Source: a virus
Length of the DNA: 64,000 bases
IMG/VR virus record: IMGVR_UViG_3300024520_000049
Span: 124,001 to 188,000 of that record
Strand: one strand, 5' to 3'
In this document: one piece after another, positions 46,051-53,918 of the stretch
Numbering within the stretch: position 1 is the stretch's first letter
How the letters are laid out: every line of letters starts with the position of its first letter
Made by a program: the position numbers and the translations under genes
The notes under the pieces: model-generated
The model's database searches: none
The model's input: only the letters and a program-made list of their open reading frames with translations
What the model was told of the DNA's origin: nothing

Positions 46051-46608
46051 ATGGCATTTAAGAAGAACACTGTGATGATCATGCGAGCGCCCTCGCAGTG
46101 CGGTAAGACACTGTACGCGAACAAGGCCAAAGCCTACCTCGGCTCTGAGGGCGTCGAGTGCAAGATAGTGTCTGCGGACCACTACTTTGTGAATGAGCAC
46201 AACGAGTATCGCTTCGACCCGTCGAAGCTCGCCATCGCGCACAATCAGTGCTTTGGCAACTTCATGCGCATCGTGACAAGTAAGCCGGCCTCCCGCGCAC
46301 GGGTGGTGATTGTGGACAACACCAACACTCGCCGCTGGGAGTATGAGAACTACAAGCTTCTGGCCCTCCACATGGGCTGGGATGTCGTGCTCTACGAGAT
46401 TCTGCCCGAGACGCGGGAGGGCCTACTAACTGTTCTTGGGCGGTATAATGGGCACGATGTGCCTAAGGAAGTAATCACGCGGCAGTGGGTGGAGTTCCAG
46501 GCGGACTGCTCATCCACAGCGCTGCCTGAAAATCGCACCAAGCGCGTGCGCATCTGGCCGGCATCCATCAACGGCGCTGGGTTGCTAGATAAGAAGCATT
46601 TGCAGTGA
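46051..46608 (+). CDS. P-loop kinase-like protein (AAA_33 / polynucleotide-kinase type)
   Basis: A 185-residue protein. APSQCGKT (13-20) is a Walker A variant (final GKT intact), SADHYF (41-46) and VVIVDNTNTRRWEYENY (85-101) are the motifs of N4BP2-like/phage polynucleotide kinases. It likely phosphorylates a nucleic acid or small substrate with ATP. No phosphatase domain. TAGGAGAATGG upstream. Confidence 0.7.
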   Translation: MAFKKNTVMIMRAPSQCGKTLYANKAKAYLGSEGVECKIVSADHYFVNEHNEYRFDPSKLAIAHNQCFGNFMRIVTSKPASRARVVIVDNTNTRRWEYENYKLLALHMGWDVVLYEILPETREGLLTVLGRYNGHDVPKEVITRQWVEFQADCSSTALPENRTKRVRIWPASINGAGLLDKKHLQ

Positions 46609-47453
46609 TTAACGGCATCGAGGATGCTGATGTAACAACCGAACTCCAGGGTTGGTGGTACGCAGAAGAGCTGTGGGAGGGAACGCTGCAGACGGGGACC
46701 CCACGTCATAAAGCACTGGCCGAGAAGGAGCTGGCACGGATCCGTAACGGGATATCAGTTGAGGTCGCACAGATACTTGGAAGGAAGGCGGTGGCGCAAG
46801 CCGAAGCCAAACGCAGGGCAGCTGAAGCTATCGTAGTGCTGCGGCGCGCAGAGGAGGAGGCTGCACGGCGGCACGCTGAAACTCCTCATGAGCGCACGCT
46901 ACGTCTGGCATGCGAAGCTGCTCGAGCACGTATGCGAAAAGAGGCGGACACGCGTTTAGCTGAGATAGAGGAAGAGAAGCGCAAGAAGAAAGAAGCTCGG
47001 CAGCAAATCAGGGCAATGGCGGAGGCGCAGCAGGAGGCGGAGCGGGCTGAGGAGCGTAGACAGGAAGAGGAGATCCTTGAGCGCCGCCGCCAGGCGCGTT
47101 TGCGCGAAGAGGCTGCTAAGATCCGGGACGAGGAGAATTGGCGCAACCACCCTCTCTACAAGTCCGACCGCCCCGGCGCCTACGGCACTCACGAACTCTA
47201 CAAAACCGGGGTGTGCTGTGAGTGTGGTGGTGTACTTATGAGGTACACAGGACCGCAGGGCTACCATTCAGCTGACATAACCTACCTTACACGCACGCCC
47301 CAGACATGCGTGCATTGTGAGGATCCGTTCTATACGCGGAAGCTGATCTGGCAGTCATACCATACACCAGACCGGAAGCCGGACTTTGAGGAGTCTAACT
47401 TCTGGGAAGATAATCACGCTGACAACGTGATGAAGGCCTACGAAGAGCGGTAA
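46605..47453 (+). CDS. long coiled-coil protein with zinc ribbon, 282 aa
   Basis: GTG start. Residues 60-180 are one long charged helix (KRRAAEAIVVLRRAEEEAARR...). The C-terminal part carries CCECGGV ... CVHCEDP (about 203-240), a zinc ribbon. Unrecognised. Confidence 0.65.
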   Translation: MINGIEDADVTTELQGWWYAEELWEGTLQTGTPRHKALAEKELARIRNGISVEVAQILGRKAVAQAEAKRRAAEAIVVLRRAEEEAARRHAETPHERTLRLACEAARARMRKEADTRLAEIEEEKRKKKEARQQIRAMAEAQQEAERAEERRQEEEILERRRQARLREEAAKIRDEENWRNHPLYKSDRPGAYGTHELYKTGVCCECGGVLMRYTGPQGYHSADITYLTRTPQTCVHCEDPFYTRKLIWQSYHTPDRKPDFEESNFWEDNHADNVMKAYEER

Positions 47454-47507
47454 GTGGATCTATTCCGTTTACGGTGATACTATAATAATTAACAAGGAGA
47501 CATATAA

Positions 47508-47729
47508 ATGTCAAAGAGAGCGGAACGGCGTGTGCGCCGTGCAGAGAAAGTGAAGATGTTTAGAGAGCAGATCAACGAAGGTCTGAAAGCCACGAAGGGC
47601 AAAGACATGCAGAAGAGGATCAACCAGGTGATGACACGCCTGGCGCGCGCCTTCCCGCAGGAACGCCACCTGCTGACTGAAGCTGCGCGAGCAGAATGTC
47701 TGGAGTTCGAATTAGACTTGGCGGTGTAA
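47508..47729 (+). CDS. small basic helical protein, 73 aa
   Basis: MSKRAERRVRRAEKVKM..., strongly basic start. AAGGAG upstream and TATAAT at 47481-47486, a possible -10 without a clear -35. Confidence 0.6.
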   Translation: MSKRAERRVRRAEKVKMFREQINEGLKATKGKDMQKRINQVMTRLARAFPQERHLLTEAARAECLEFELDLAV

Positions 47730-47740
47730 GCGGCAGAAGG

Positions 47741-48295
47741 ATGACACACGCAGATCTCATCAATGTGACGGCCGACCTCGTAGAGGCGAAAACCTATGCG
47801 GAGGTTGGCCTGTGCTTTGGCACACGATTTGATGAGGTTGAGATCCCCTCGAAGTACGGCATCGGCCCCGATGCCGCGCTCTCCCCCTACTTCAAAATGA
47901 CCGTCGCCGAGTTCCATCGAGCGTACACGGGAGTCTACTTCGACATCCTGTACCTCGATGGTCTTCCTTTAGGGTACAGCGAGTGCAAGCTTAACGCCTT
48001 CCACAGCCTGGACTGGATGAAGCCGAACAGCGTGTTCGTGATCAGGGGCGTATGGCCACCACGCCGGCATGCGCTCTCACCCGCCGCCCAGGTGTTCGCG
48101 GAGCTGCTGTCCGATGACAAGTGCTCTGGGTTTAGCATCCCGGACGACAACGGCCTGGGCGTGCTGATGCTCCGACGTTCAGTACACCCGCTCCCGCCGA
48201 TCGGCTTCAGCCGCAAGTACCTGCGGGAGCACCCAGAAATACTAAACCAGAGCAGGAACTTCGCCGATGGGTGGTTGGAGCTGATGGCACGATGA
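47741..48295 (+). CDS. class I SAM-methyltransferase-like protein
   Basis: A 184-residue protein. YAEVGLCFGTRFDEVEIPSKYGIGPD (19-44, in part) fits motif I of the Methyltransf_24 group; FHRAYTGVYFDILYLDGL (58-75) and SVFVIRGVWPP fit motifs II-III. Motif I has CFG where GxxxG is usual, so activity is uncertain. GAAGG just before ATG 47741. Confidence 0.55.
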   Translation: MTHADLINVTADLVEAKTYAEVGLCFGTRFDEVEIPSKYGIGPDAALSPYFKMTVAEFHRAYTGVYFDILYLDGLPLGYSECKLNAFHSLDWMKPNSVFVIRGVWPPRRHALSPAAQVFAELLSDDKCSGFSIPDDNGLGVLMLRRSVHPLPPIGFSRKYLREHPEILNQSRNFADGWLELMAR

Positions 48296-48834
48296 CCAAG
48301 ATAACCTCACGACACCAAGCACTCGCACTGTTCAAGCAGGGGCACTATGGCAACGCCGTACCCTCATGGACTTACAAAGAGTTCATCAACCAGCCCTTGC
48401 CTGGGCTGTTCAGTGTTCGGTACCGCGGGGGGATTGGAGGCAGTGGCATATGTGAATACCTCAAGACCTACAAAGAGGCGCTGGAGATCACACGCAAGAG
48501 CAGCTACCCCAGCAAGAACTTCTTCTACAACCAGAGCTGCCCTGATCACCGCTTGGCGATACAGGGAGAGATGCGCCGCACGGTGCAAGGGCTCTACCTA
48601 TTTTACTCTATGGCGAAGCTGCCGATGCGCGAAGCACTGAAGGATGGCAAACACGCCGAAGGCCTGCGGGCCAAGATGATGCTGGAGCACTTCTGTGACC
48701 CCAGCAGCCTGAATGACATCTACTGGCTTTTGGACAAATACGAAGACGCGAGCTTGGAGTTCACAACGTGGTCATGCTGCTTTGGAACTCTGCCCAACCG
48801 CAACACGGTGGTTTGGGAAGTCCGCCACTATTAA
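48292..48834 (+). CDS. hypothetical protein, 180 aa
   Basis: MTKITSRHQALALFKQGHYGNAVPSW..., mixed fold, ends WS CCFGTLPNRNTVVWEVRHY. Unrecognised. ATGA overlap with the methyltransferase-like gene. Confidence 0.6.
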   Translation: MTKITSRHQALALFKQGHYGNAVPSWTYKEFINQPLPGLFSVRYRGGIGGSGICEYLKTYKEALEITRKSSYPSKNFFYNQSCPDHRLAIQGEMRRTVQGLYLFYSMAKLPMREALKDGKHAEGLRAKMMLEHFCDPSSLNDIYWLLDKYEDASLEFTTWSCCFGTLPNRNTVVWEVRHY

Positions 48835-48848
48835 CAAAGGAGGGGGCG

Positions 48849-49037
48849 ATGATACTTATGGAGCGTCCGGCCGCCATGGCCATTTACCGACCCTTTCGTG
48901 ATCTGTACGATGTGGCCCACCACCCGCTGATGCCCAAAGCGGTCGCGCTACGGCGGCGGATAACGGAGAAGACTTCGATGGGTGTTCGTGTTGAGCTGCA
49001 AGCTCAAATCGCAGAGGACTCATTTTTCCGCCCCTGA
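48849..49037 (+). CDS. isolated mini-ORF array member, 62 aa
   Basis: MILMERPAAMAIYRP start, VRVELQAQIAEDSFFRP end; AAAGGAGGGGG upstream. It stands alone, 7 kb from cluster 5, before a terminator. Confidence 0.55.
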   Translation: MILMERPAAMAIYRPFRDLYDVAHHPLMPKAVALRRRITEKTSMGVRVELQAQIAEDSFFRP

Positions 49038-49119
49038 TACCACCACAGGCTGACTCCTCCAAGGTCGTCTGTGGAGCCAAACACACAATGACAAAGCGTC
49101 GGTATCAGGGGCTTTTTTT
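49030..49119 (+). terminator. branched rho-independent terminator
   Basis: GCCCCTGATACC (49030-49041) pairs with GGTATCAGGGGC (49101-49112), followed by seven T. An inner CCACAG/CTGTGG stem lies in the long loop. Confidence 0.8.
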
Positions 49120-49136
49120 AACTCAAGGAGAAACAC

Positions 49137-49223
49137 ATGGATAGTTTAGCATCACCGGGAGCTGTGCTCCTGCTCTTATTCTTACTGGCCGCGTTCGGCC
49201 TATATAAGTCTAACGGGAAATGA
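49137..49223 (+). CDS. 28-aa membrane peptide
   Basis: MDSLASPGAVLLLLFLLAAFGLYKSNGK: one membrane helix with a basic end. AAGGAGAAAC upstream, ATGA overlap downstream. Confidence 0.55.
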   Translation: MDSLASPGAVLLLLFLLAAFGLYKSNGK

Positions 49224-49612
49224 TCGACTGGATACCCGTCGACGAGAAGCTGCCCTGCGTGGGGGAGTTCTACCCACCAGATGGCAGTGCCGGCACACCG
49301 CAGCCAGGCCAGATGGACAGCGAGGACCTGATCCTCACGAACTGTATAGAGATATGGGTCGGCCACTTGACTTACGACCAGGTGCTTGGCGCCGCCGCGA
49401 AATGCTGGCATTGGCGTATCAACGGCCTCGCCCACGGCAGCGATACGCTCGAGATGCAGGAAGTCACACATTGGGCGCGGGGTGAAGGCCAAGTACCCTG
49501 CCCATGGTGCCACCAGAGCTGGCACCCTCTGGACACGCACGTATGCCTCTGCAGGAAGTGCGGAGAGCCACTAGAAAACACCCAACGAATAGGGAAACAC
49601 CTATGCATATAG
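49220..49612 (+). CDS. DUF551-like protein with zinc knuckles, 130 aa
   Basis: MIDWIPVDEKLPCVG start, LILTNCIEIWVG and EVTHWARG match the short DUF551 domain common in phages (WIxVxxxLP ... VTHWMP). A C-terminal CPWCHQSWHP...HVCLCRKCGEP adds zinc knuckles. Confidence 0.65.
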   Translation: MIDWIPVDEKLPCVGEFYPPDGSAGTPQPGQMDSEDLILTNCIEIWVGHLTYDQVLGAAAKCWHWRINGLAHGSDTLEMQEVTHWARGEGQVPCPWCHQSWHPLDTHVCLCRKCGEPLENTQRIGKHLCI

Positions 49613-49974
49613 GGCCAGACGACCTGAAGATGTTCCAGCCCATCCCAGAGGACCCGATGGTGGCGTACCTGATGCACAAGGACGACGCTGTCAAACTCAG
49701 GTACGCCAGCAAGATCGACCAGCTCAGGGGACGGATGCAGCAACTGACCGAGAAGTGCGGAGAGCTAAAAGAAGAGCTTCGTCGCCGGCCGCTGCCAACG
49801 CGCTTTACTCTGCTGAAGCGCACTGACGCTGTGGCTGTGGCACATGACACAGGTGACGGCTGGTCCCTGGAGTGGGAAGACCTGGAAGGCGAAACCGAAG
49901 AGATACCCTGGCCCTTTGGCGAGCACCTCGTGACGTGCGAGGACTTGCGGAAGGTGGGTTTCACGATTGTATGA
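49603..49974 (+). CDS. hypothetical protein, 123 aa
   Basis: Coiled-coil middle (SKIDQLRGRMQQLTEKCGELKEELRR), beta-rich end. Unrecognised. Confidence 0.6.
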   Translation: MHIGPDDLKMFQPIPEDPMVAYLMHKDDAVKLRYASKIDQLRGRMQQLTEKCGELKEELRRRPLPTRFTLLKRTDAVAVAHDTGDGWSLEWEDLEGETEEIPWPFGEHLVTCEDLRKVGFTIV

Positions 49975-49989
49975 ATGAGGAGGACTTCA

Positions 49990-50157
49990 ATGATTAGCGT
50001 TAAGCGTCAGGTATGGGATCAGATATGGGATCAGATATGGGAGCAGGTAGAGGCTCAAATATCGGCTCAGGTATCGGATCAGGTATCGGATCAGGTAGAG
50101 GGTCCGGTAGAGAATCAGCTAGCTGATCAGGTACGGGGGGATGTAGATGAACAATAA
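49990..50157 (+). CDS. isolated cluster-5-type mini-ORF, 55 aa
   Basis: MISVKRQVWDQIWDQIWEQV start and QISAQVSDQVSDQVEG tetrads, ending DQVRGDVDEQ. Its leader GAGGAGGACTTCAATGATTAG matches those at 41246 and 41413, so it is a displaced copy of a cluster 5 unit. The in-frame ATG at 49975 is part of the copied leader. Confidence 0.65.
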   Translation: MISVKRQVWDQIWDQIWEQVEAQISAQVSDQVSDQVEGPVENQLADQVRGDVDEQ

Positions 50158-50171
50158 CGAAAGGACGAATT

Positions 50172-50453
50172 ATGATTGAAGACGACGGACTTAACTATTT
50201 AGACTCAGCCGTACATGGGCTGGGTAAGGTGAAGCCTCCAGCAGGGAGGATCACCGAGTGGTGGTTCTGGGTTGTGATATGTAACACTGCGCAGAGAAAG
50301 ACGTTCAAGACACAGGAGCAGGCCAAAGCGCGCCACGCTGAGTTTGCCCAGGCGCAGATGCGCGCCGAGCACCCGCTCCACTCCGTCACGGTCCAGCAGG
50401 ACATCGTGGACGGCATCAATGGTATCATGAACCTCACGGTGCTGCCAGACTGA
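50172..50453 (+). CDS. hypothetical protein, 93 aa
   Basis: MIEDDGLNYLDSAVHGLG..., WWFWVVICN core and KTFKTQEQAKARHAEF helix. Unrecognised; ribosome site weak (AAAGGACG). Confidence 0.55.
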   Translation: MIEDDGLNYLDSAVHGLGKVKPPAGRITEWWFWVVICNTAQRKTFKTQEQAKARHAEFAQAQMRAEHPLHSVTVQQDIVDGINGIMNLTVLPD

Positions 50454-50647
50454 TGCTGCTTTCGGTGCAGCGTCAAGTCAATCATCTACCCTGCAAGGAA
50501 GCCGAGCGGCACCTGTACGAATACTGGCGAGGCTCCACTTGCTTCACGTGGTGGGATTCTGTGTACGAGGCTGTGGACGATGAGGTAGCGGACGTCCTCG
50601 TTGAGGAGCTGAACGACGTTCTGTCAAGCGGCCGCCTGGACACTTAA
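50453..50647 (+). CDS. divergent mini-ORF array member, 64 aa
   Basis: MLLSVQRQVNHLPCKE start, VEELNDVLSSGRLDT end. Last array-like ORF of the window. Confidence 0.5.
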   Translation: MLLSVQRQVNHLPCKEAERHLYEYWRGSTCFTWWDSVYEAVDDEVADVLVEELNDVLSSGRLDT

Positions 50648-50737
50648 TTACGTAACCTTCGTAGTTATAACTATATAGACGTAATAGATACGTGCTGTGG
50701 CAAAAGCCACATAAACTATAACTAATGGAGGTTGAGT
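50648..50737 (+). promoter_or_regulatory. intergenic copy of the 4244 motif
   Basis: GTTATAACTATATAG (50664-50678) with AGATAC at 50686-50691 nearly repeats the motif at 4244-4267. GTGGC/GCCAC hairpin (about 50697-50711) follows, then TGGAGG and ATG 50738. Confidence 0.4.
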
Positions 50738-51088
50738 ATGGACCACATAAAGATCAGCAGCTCGCTGAGCTTCTTTCAGGAGCCAGCGGTTGCTGAGCAT
50801 CTCAGCGCGATGCACCTGATCGTGTCATCGAACGAATACGCGGTCAGGACGTGGGAGCAACGCATCCACCAGACTATCGTGCTCATCCCCGGCATAGCGG
50901 ACCTGCGGCCTGAAGATGTGGCGCTCTTTGCCGTCGCGCTTCAGGACCGCATCAGCGCCTGGCGTGATGTGCCAACTGCACATGTTTATGGCTTCAGCCA
51001 CATCATGTGCATTAAAGAGGAGCGGCCAACCCCGTTCCCGCCTGTAGAGATTAACCTAAAGGAGTTGTTACATGGACTATCCATATAA
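50738..51088 (+). CDS. hypothetical protein, 116 aa
   Basis: MDHIKISSSLSFFQEPAV..., helical, unrecognised. TGGAGG upstream decides the ATG at 50738 over the TTG at 50732. Confidence 0.6.
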   Translation: MDHIKISSSLSFFQEPAVAEHLSAMHLIVSSNEYAVRTWEQRIHQTIVLIPGIADLRPEDVALFAVALQDRISAWRDVPTAHVYGFSHIMCIKEERPTPFPPVEINLKELLHGLSI

Positions 51089-51773
51089 GACGAAGGAATC
51101 ATGGGACGCGGCCACTGACGTGTTCTCGATGCTGGCCTATTCAGGTCTGAGTAATGAGTTGTTGGGTGAGGTGGCGCTCACCCTGGCGCAGTATTGCACA
51201 GCGGCGATCGCAGGTAATAGCGAGGTGACAACTAAAACAAAGCGTAAAGCAACGCGGTTACGGAGTATCTGCCCGCCACCCAGCCACACCGTGTCAACTG
51301 CCCAACTACGCCGCGCCGTCGAGCAGCGCAAGCCGCTGCGTCAGCAATTAGCAGAGCTCGCTACAGAGTGTAGCAAGGCGATTGCTGAGAACGACACGGG
51401 TGAAGCGGACCACGGGGCCATGGCTATTCAGCATATGGCCACGCAACTCAGCAGCCCGAAAGACCACGGTGAGTCAGCCGCGTATGCTGCTAAGCATGCG
51501 GCATTAGCTCTCCGCTCACAAGACCGTTCGGCACTGAAGATGGTGCGCAGCATGGTGTCTTGGAAAGCGGTAGCTGAAGCGCAGTGTTTGGACGAAGAGG
51601 TCGAAGACTGCCTGCGGGAAGAGCGGGAAGATAAGATGACGATCGCACTGATCCATAACGTGCAAACACTAACGGGTCTGATAACAGACCAGGATCTGGC
51701 TGGCCCTGAAGTTCAGGCAGCCCTGAAGGATCTTGTTCCTGTGATGAAGGAGTTGATGAAGGAGGTATTATGA
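51072..51773 (+). CDS. hypothetical helical protein, 233 aa
   Basis: Helix-rich with a basic middle (KTKRKATRLRS). No domain recognised. AAGGAG in the previous gene's end serves its ATG. Confidence 0.65.
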   Translation: MDYPYKTKESWDAATDVFSMLAYSGLSNELLGEVALTLAQYCTAAIAGNSEVTTKTKRKATRLRSICPPPSHTVSTAQLRRAVEQRKPLRQQLAELATECSKAIAENDTGEADHGAMAIQHMATQLSSPKDHGESAAYAAKHAALALRSQDRSALKMVRSMVSWKAVAEAQCLDEEVEDCLREEREDKMTIALIHNVQTLTGLITDQDLAGPEVQAALKDLVPVMKELMKEVL

Positions 51774-52465
51774 AGATGATCATGACAGCCATGCTGCTGG
51801 CCTTTATGGCCACTGCAGCAGAACCGTCGCGCCTGACAAGCGTGAAGGCGATGTTCGACTCCGGTATTAAGAAGCTGGAGGCGGAGCACAAGCAGAAGGT
51901 CAAGCTCTACAGCCAGAAGTACCTGGCCGAGCTTGACCGGATTCAGACTGCCAGCACACGTGCGGGTGATCTGGATGGCGCGCTGCAGGTCCGGGCTGAG
52001 ATCCTTCGGGTGAAGCAGCGCCTGGCCGGCAAGACGCCAGCTGTACGTGTGGTCGTGCCTACGGCGGCGGGTAAGCCGGCAGGGTCCAGCCACACGCTAA
52101 AACCTGTGTCTGGAGTGTTCCAGCCGCTAACTCTTGGCGCGCGAATATTCAACAACCCGGATGCTGCCAGTGTCTTTGCACACGTGCCCGAGGAGTTGGC
52201 CGGCAAGCATTATCTGTATACGAGCTACAGCAGCATTGGAGTGTCCGCGTTGGAGGACACGACTGTCTACGTGCTGCCCACGCTCTTCCCGAAGTTCTGG
52301 GATGGAGGGCTGAAGGACGCTTTGGAGCGTTACGGCTTTGTTCCCAGAGGGGAGGTGTTCTTGCTATGTGCCAAAAACGGTGACGAGAGCAGAGTGTACA
52401 CAAAGATGTTAAGAAAAGGCGAGAAAATTATCCTTCCTCGCTGGGCAGTGATTATCGCTGATTAG
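51770..52465 (+). CDS. secreted protein with PVC-type GDLDGA motif, 231 aa
   Basis: MKMIMTAMLLAFMATAAEPS is a signal peptide. KLYSQKYLAELDRIQTASTRAGDLDGALQVRAEI (about 45-80, quoted in part) is a coiled helix with a GDLDGALxVRAEI pattern that I know from many secreted proteins of Lentisphaerae/Verrucomicrobia. The rest is a beta-rich domain of unknown type. It suggests the host group or a gene taken from it. Confidence 0.65.
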   Translation: MKMIMTAMLLAFMATAAEPSRLTSVKAMFDSGIKKLEAEHKQKVKLYSQKYLAELDRIQTASTRAGDLDGALQVRAEILRVKQRLAGKTPAVRVVVPTAAGKPAGSSHTLKPVSGVFQPLTLGARIFNNPDAASVFAHVPEELAGKHYLYTSYSSIGVSALEDTTVYVLPTLFPKFWDGGLKDALERYGFVPRGEVFLLCAKNGDESRVYTKMLRKGEKIILPRWAVIIAD

Positions 52466-52491
52466 GCTGGATTTTGGCGCCAAGGTCGAGT

Positions 52492-52514
52492 AGAAAGCCT
52501 TCGGGCTTTCTTTT
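52492..52514 (+). terminator. UUCG-loop terminator
   Basis: AGAAAGCC (52492-52499) TTCG GGCTTTCT (52504-52511) then TTT. It closes the array-bearing half of the window. The 170 bases after it hold no gene and no clear promoter. Confidence 0.75.
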
Positions 52515-52685
52515 AGCTGTTGCATCTTTGCAAGTAACTACTTACTGTAGTCACTATGAATGTACTTCAATCCTGGTGCGAGGCGAAGAAAGCCTACTAT
52601 ACACGCTCCGGGTAACGAGCGGTAGTTGTTTAATCAGCTTAGGGCACAGTTGCTGCAGGTTAATTTTACTTGAGAGTGTACTAAC

Positions 52686-53918
52686 ATGGACTGGTTTAAG
52701 CACAAGAAAGCAGAAGTTGAGACGGAGGATATTGGCATAGGTACGAAGATTTGGGCTAATGCCCACGTCTGTAGAGGGGCGAAGATAGGTAGAGATTGCG
52801 TAATCGGAGAAGGTGTTTATGTGGGACCCGGTGTGGTGATCGGCGACCGCTGTAAAATACAAAACCTCTGTTTGATTTATCACGGAGTTACCGTCGGAGA
52901 CGATGTGTTTATAGGCCCTAACGTGGTAACGACCAACGACATCCGACCACGGGCCTACGGTAGCTGGGACAGTAGGTTCCGGGAGACTCGTATCGAGGAC
53001 AAGGTAGCGATTGGTGCAAACTGTACGATTCTATGCGGCGTTACACTTGGAGAGGGTAGTGAAATAGGGTGTGGCTCTGTCGTAACTAAGTCAACAAAGC
53101 CTTGGCATTTGTACTTCGGAAAGGCTGCTGAAAATCGAGGAGTGTCTATTGACAGCAGCCTTTCCGAGGATTCTTCACTGAGCTTGTTTCGACCGGTGTT
53201 GCTGCAGATGCAGCCCAGAAATATACCGGAACCTTTAGCCTCAATACGTCAGAACTTAACCATACCTAGGGTATGGTTTAGAGCTTTTGACGAGCCTGGT
53301 GTTCTCGCGGCGATGAACAGTTTTGTACGCGACAGCAATTATTCTCACTATATTATACATGCGGATGACGCCATTGCGTACAAGCTGGCAGTAGACACGA
53401 TTCTCAACCACGCCCACAACTACGATGTGTTCACTGGGTGGTCCAACATGGACATGGCTGGCGAATATCTCAACAAACAATCCAACGTGTGCGTTGAACC
53501 GCTTACCTTAAGCCGAGATAAAGGGCCAACCCAGTCGGACTACAGTTGGCTTGACGTGGCGGCCGTACGCGATCGTCCGGAGGTGTTTCAGGTGTCCTTA
53601 GCCACTTTTGCACTCTCGTGTTTTCGCCGCGAAGTACTAATAAGGTACCCCCTCCAAGCGTACTCGAACGGGTGCTCATCTGATCACAACATATCGTACC
53701 GAATACAACATGACGGGTTTTTCACGATTAGTACTCACCGTGATGCGTTCTGTCGGCATCTACGGCAGGGGTACAAACCCCTGAAAAGGGCGTGGTTGGT
53801 GGGTAAGCAGTCTCCCGAAGTACACTACGAGCTGTATCATACTCAGTATGCATACAGTGGTTCAATTGACTACGTAAGCGAACCCTCGTTTAATACTGCA
53901 CTAGCGGAGGCCCAGTGA
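52686..53918 (+). CDS. hexapeptide acetyltransferase - glycosyltransferase fusion
   Basis: Residues 15-155 are a left-handed beta-helix acyltransferase: IGIGTKIWANAHVCRGAKIG (17-36), CKIQNLCLIYHGVTVGDDVFIGP, TNDIRPRA (83-90) and IGANCTILCGVTLG, the pattern of WbpD/WlbB-type UDP-amino-sugar N-acetyltransferases. Residues 195-410 look like a GT-A domain with HYIIHADDA (221-229) as possible DxD site. Such a fusion would link sugar acetylation to transfer. A+T-richer than its downstream neighbours. Ribosome site weak (GAGAG). Confidence 0.7.
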   Translation: MDWFKHKKAEVETEDIGIGTKIWANAHVCRGAKIGRDCVIGEGVYVGPGVVIGDRCKIQNLCLIYHGVTVGDDVFIGPNVVTTNDIRPRAYGSWDSRFRETRIEDKVAIGANCTILCGVTLGEGSEIGCGSVVTKSTKPWHLYFGKAAENRGVSIDSSLSEDSSLSLFRPVLLQMQPRNIPEPLASIRQNLTIPRVWFRAFDEPGVLAAMNSFVRDSNYSHYIIHADDAIAYKLAVDTILNHAHNYDVFTGWSNMDMAGEYLNKQSNVCVEPLTLSRDKGPTQSDYSWLDVAAVRDRPEVFQVSLATFALSCFRREVLIRYPLQAYSNGCSSDHNISYRIQHDGFFTISTHRDAFCRHLRQGYKPLKRAWLVGKQSPEVHYELYHTQYAYSGSIDYVSEPSFNTALAEAQ

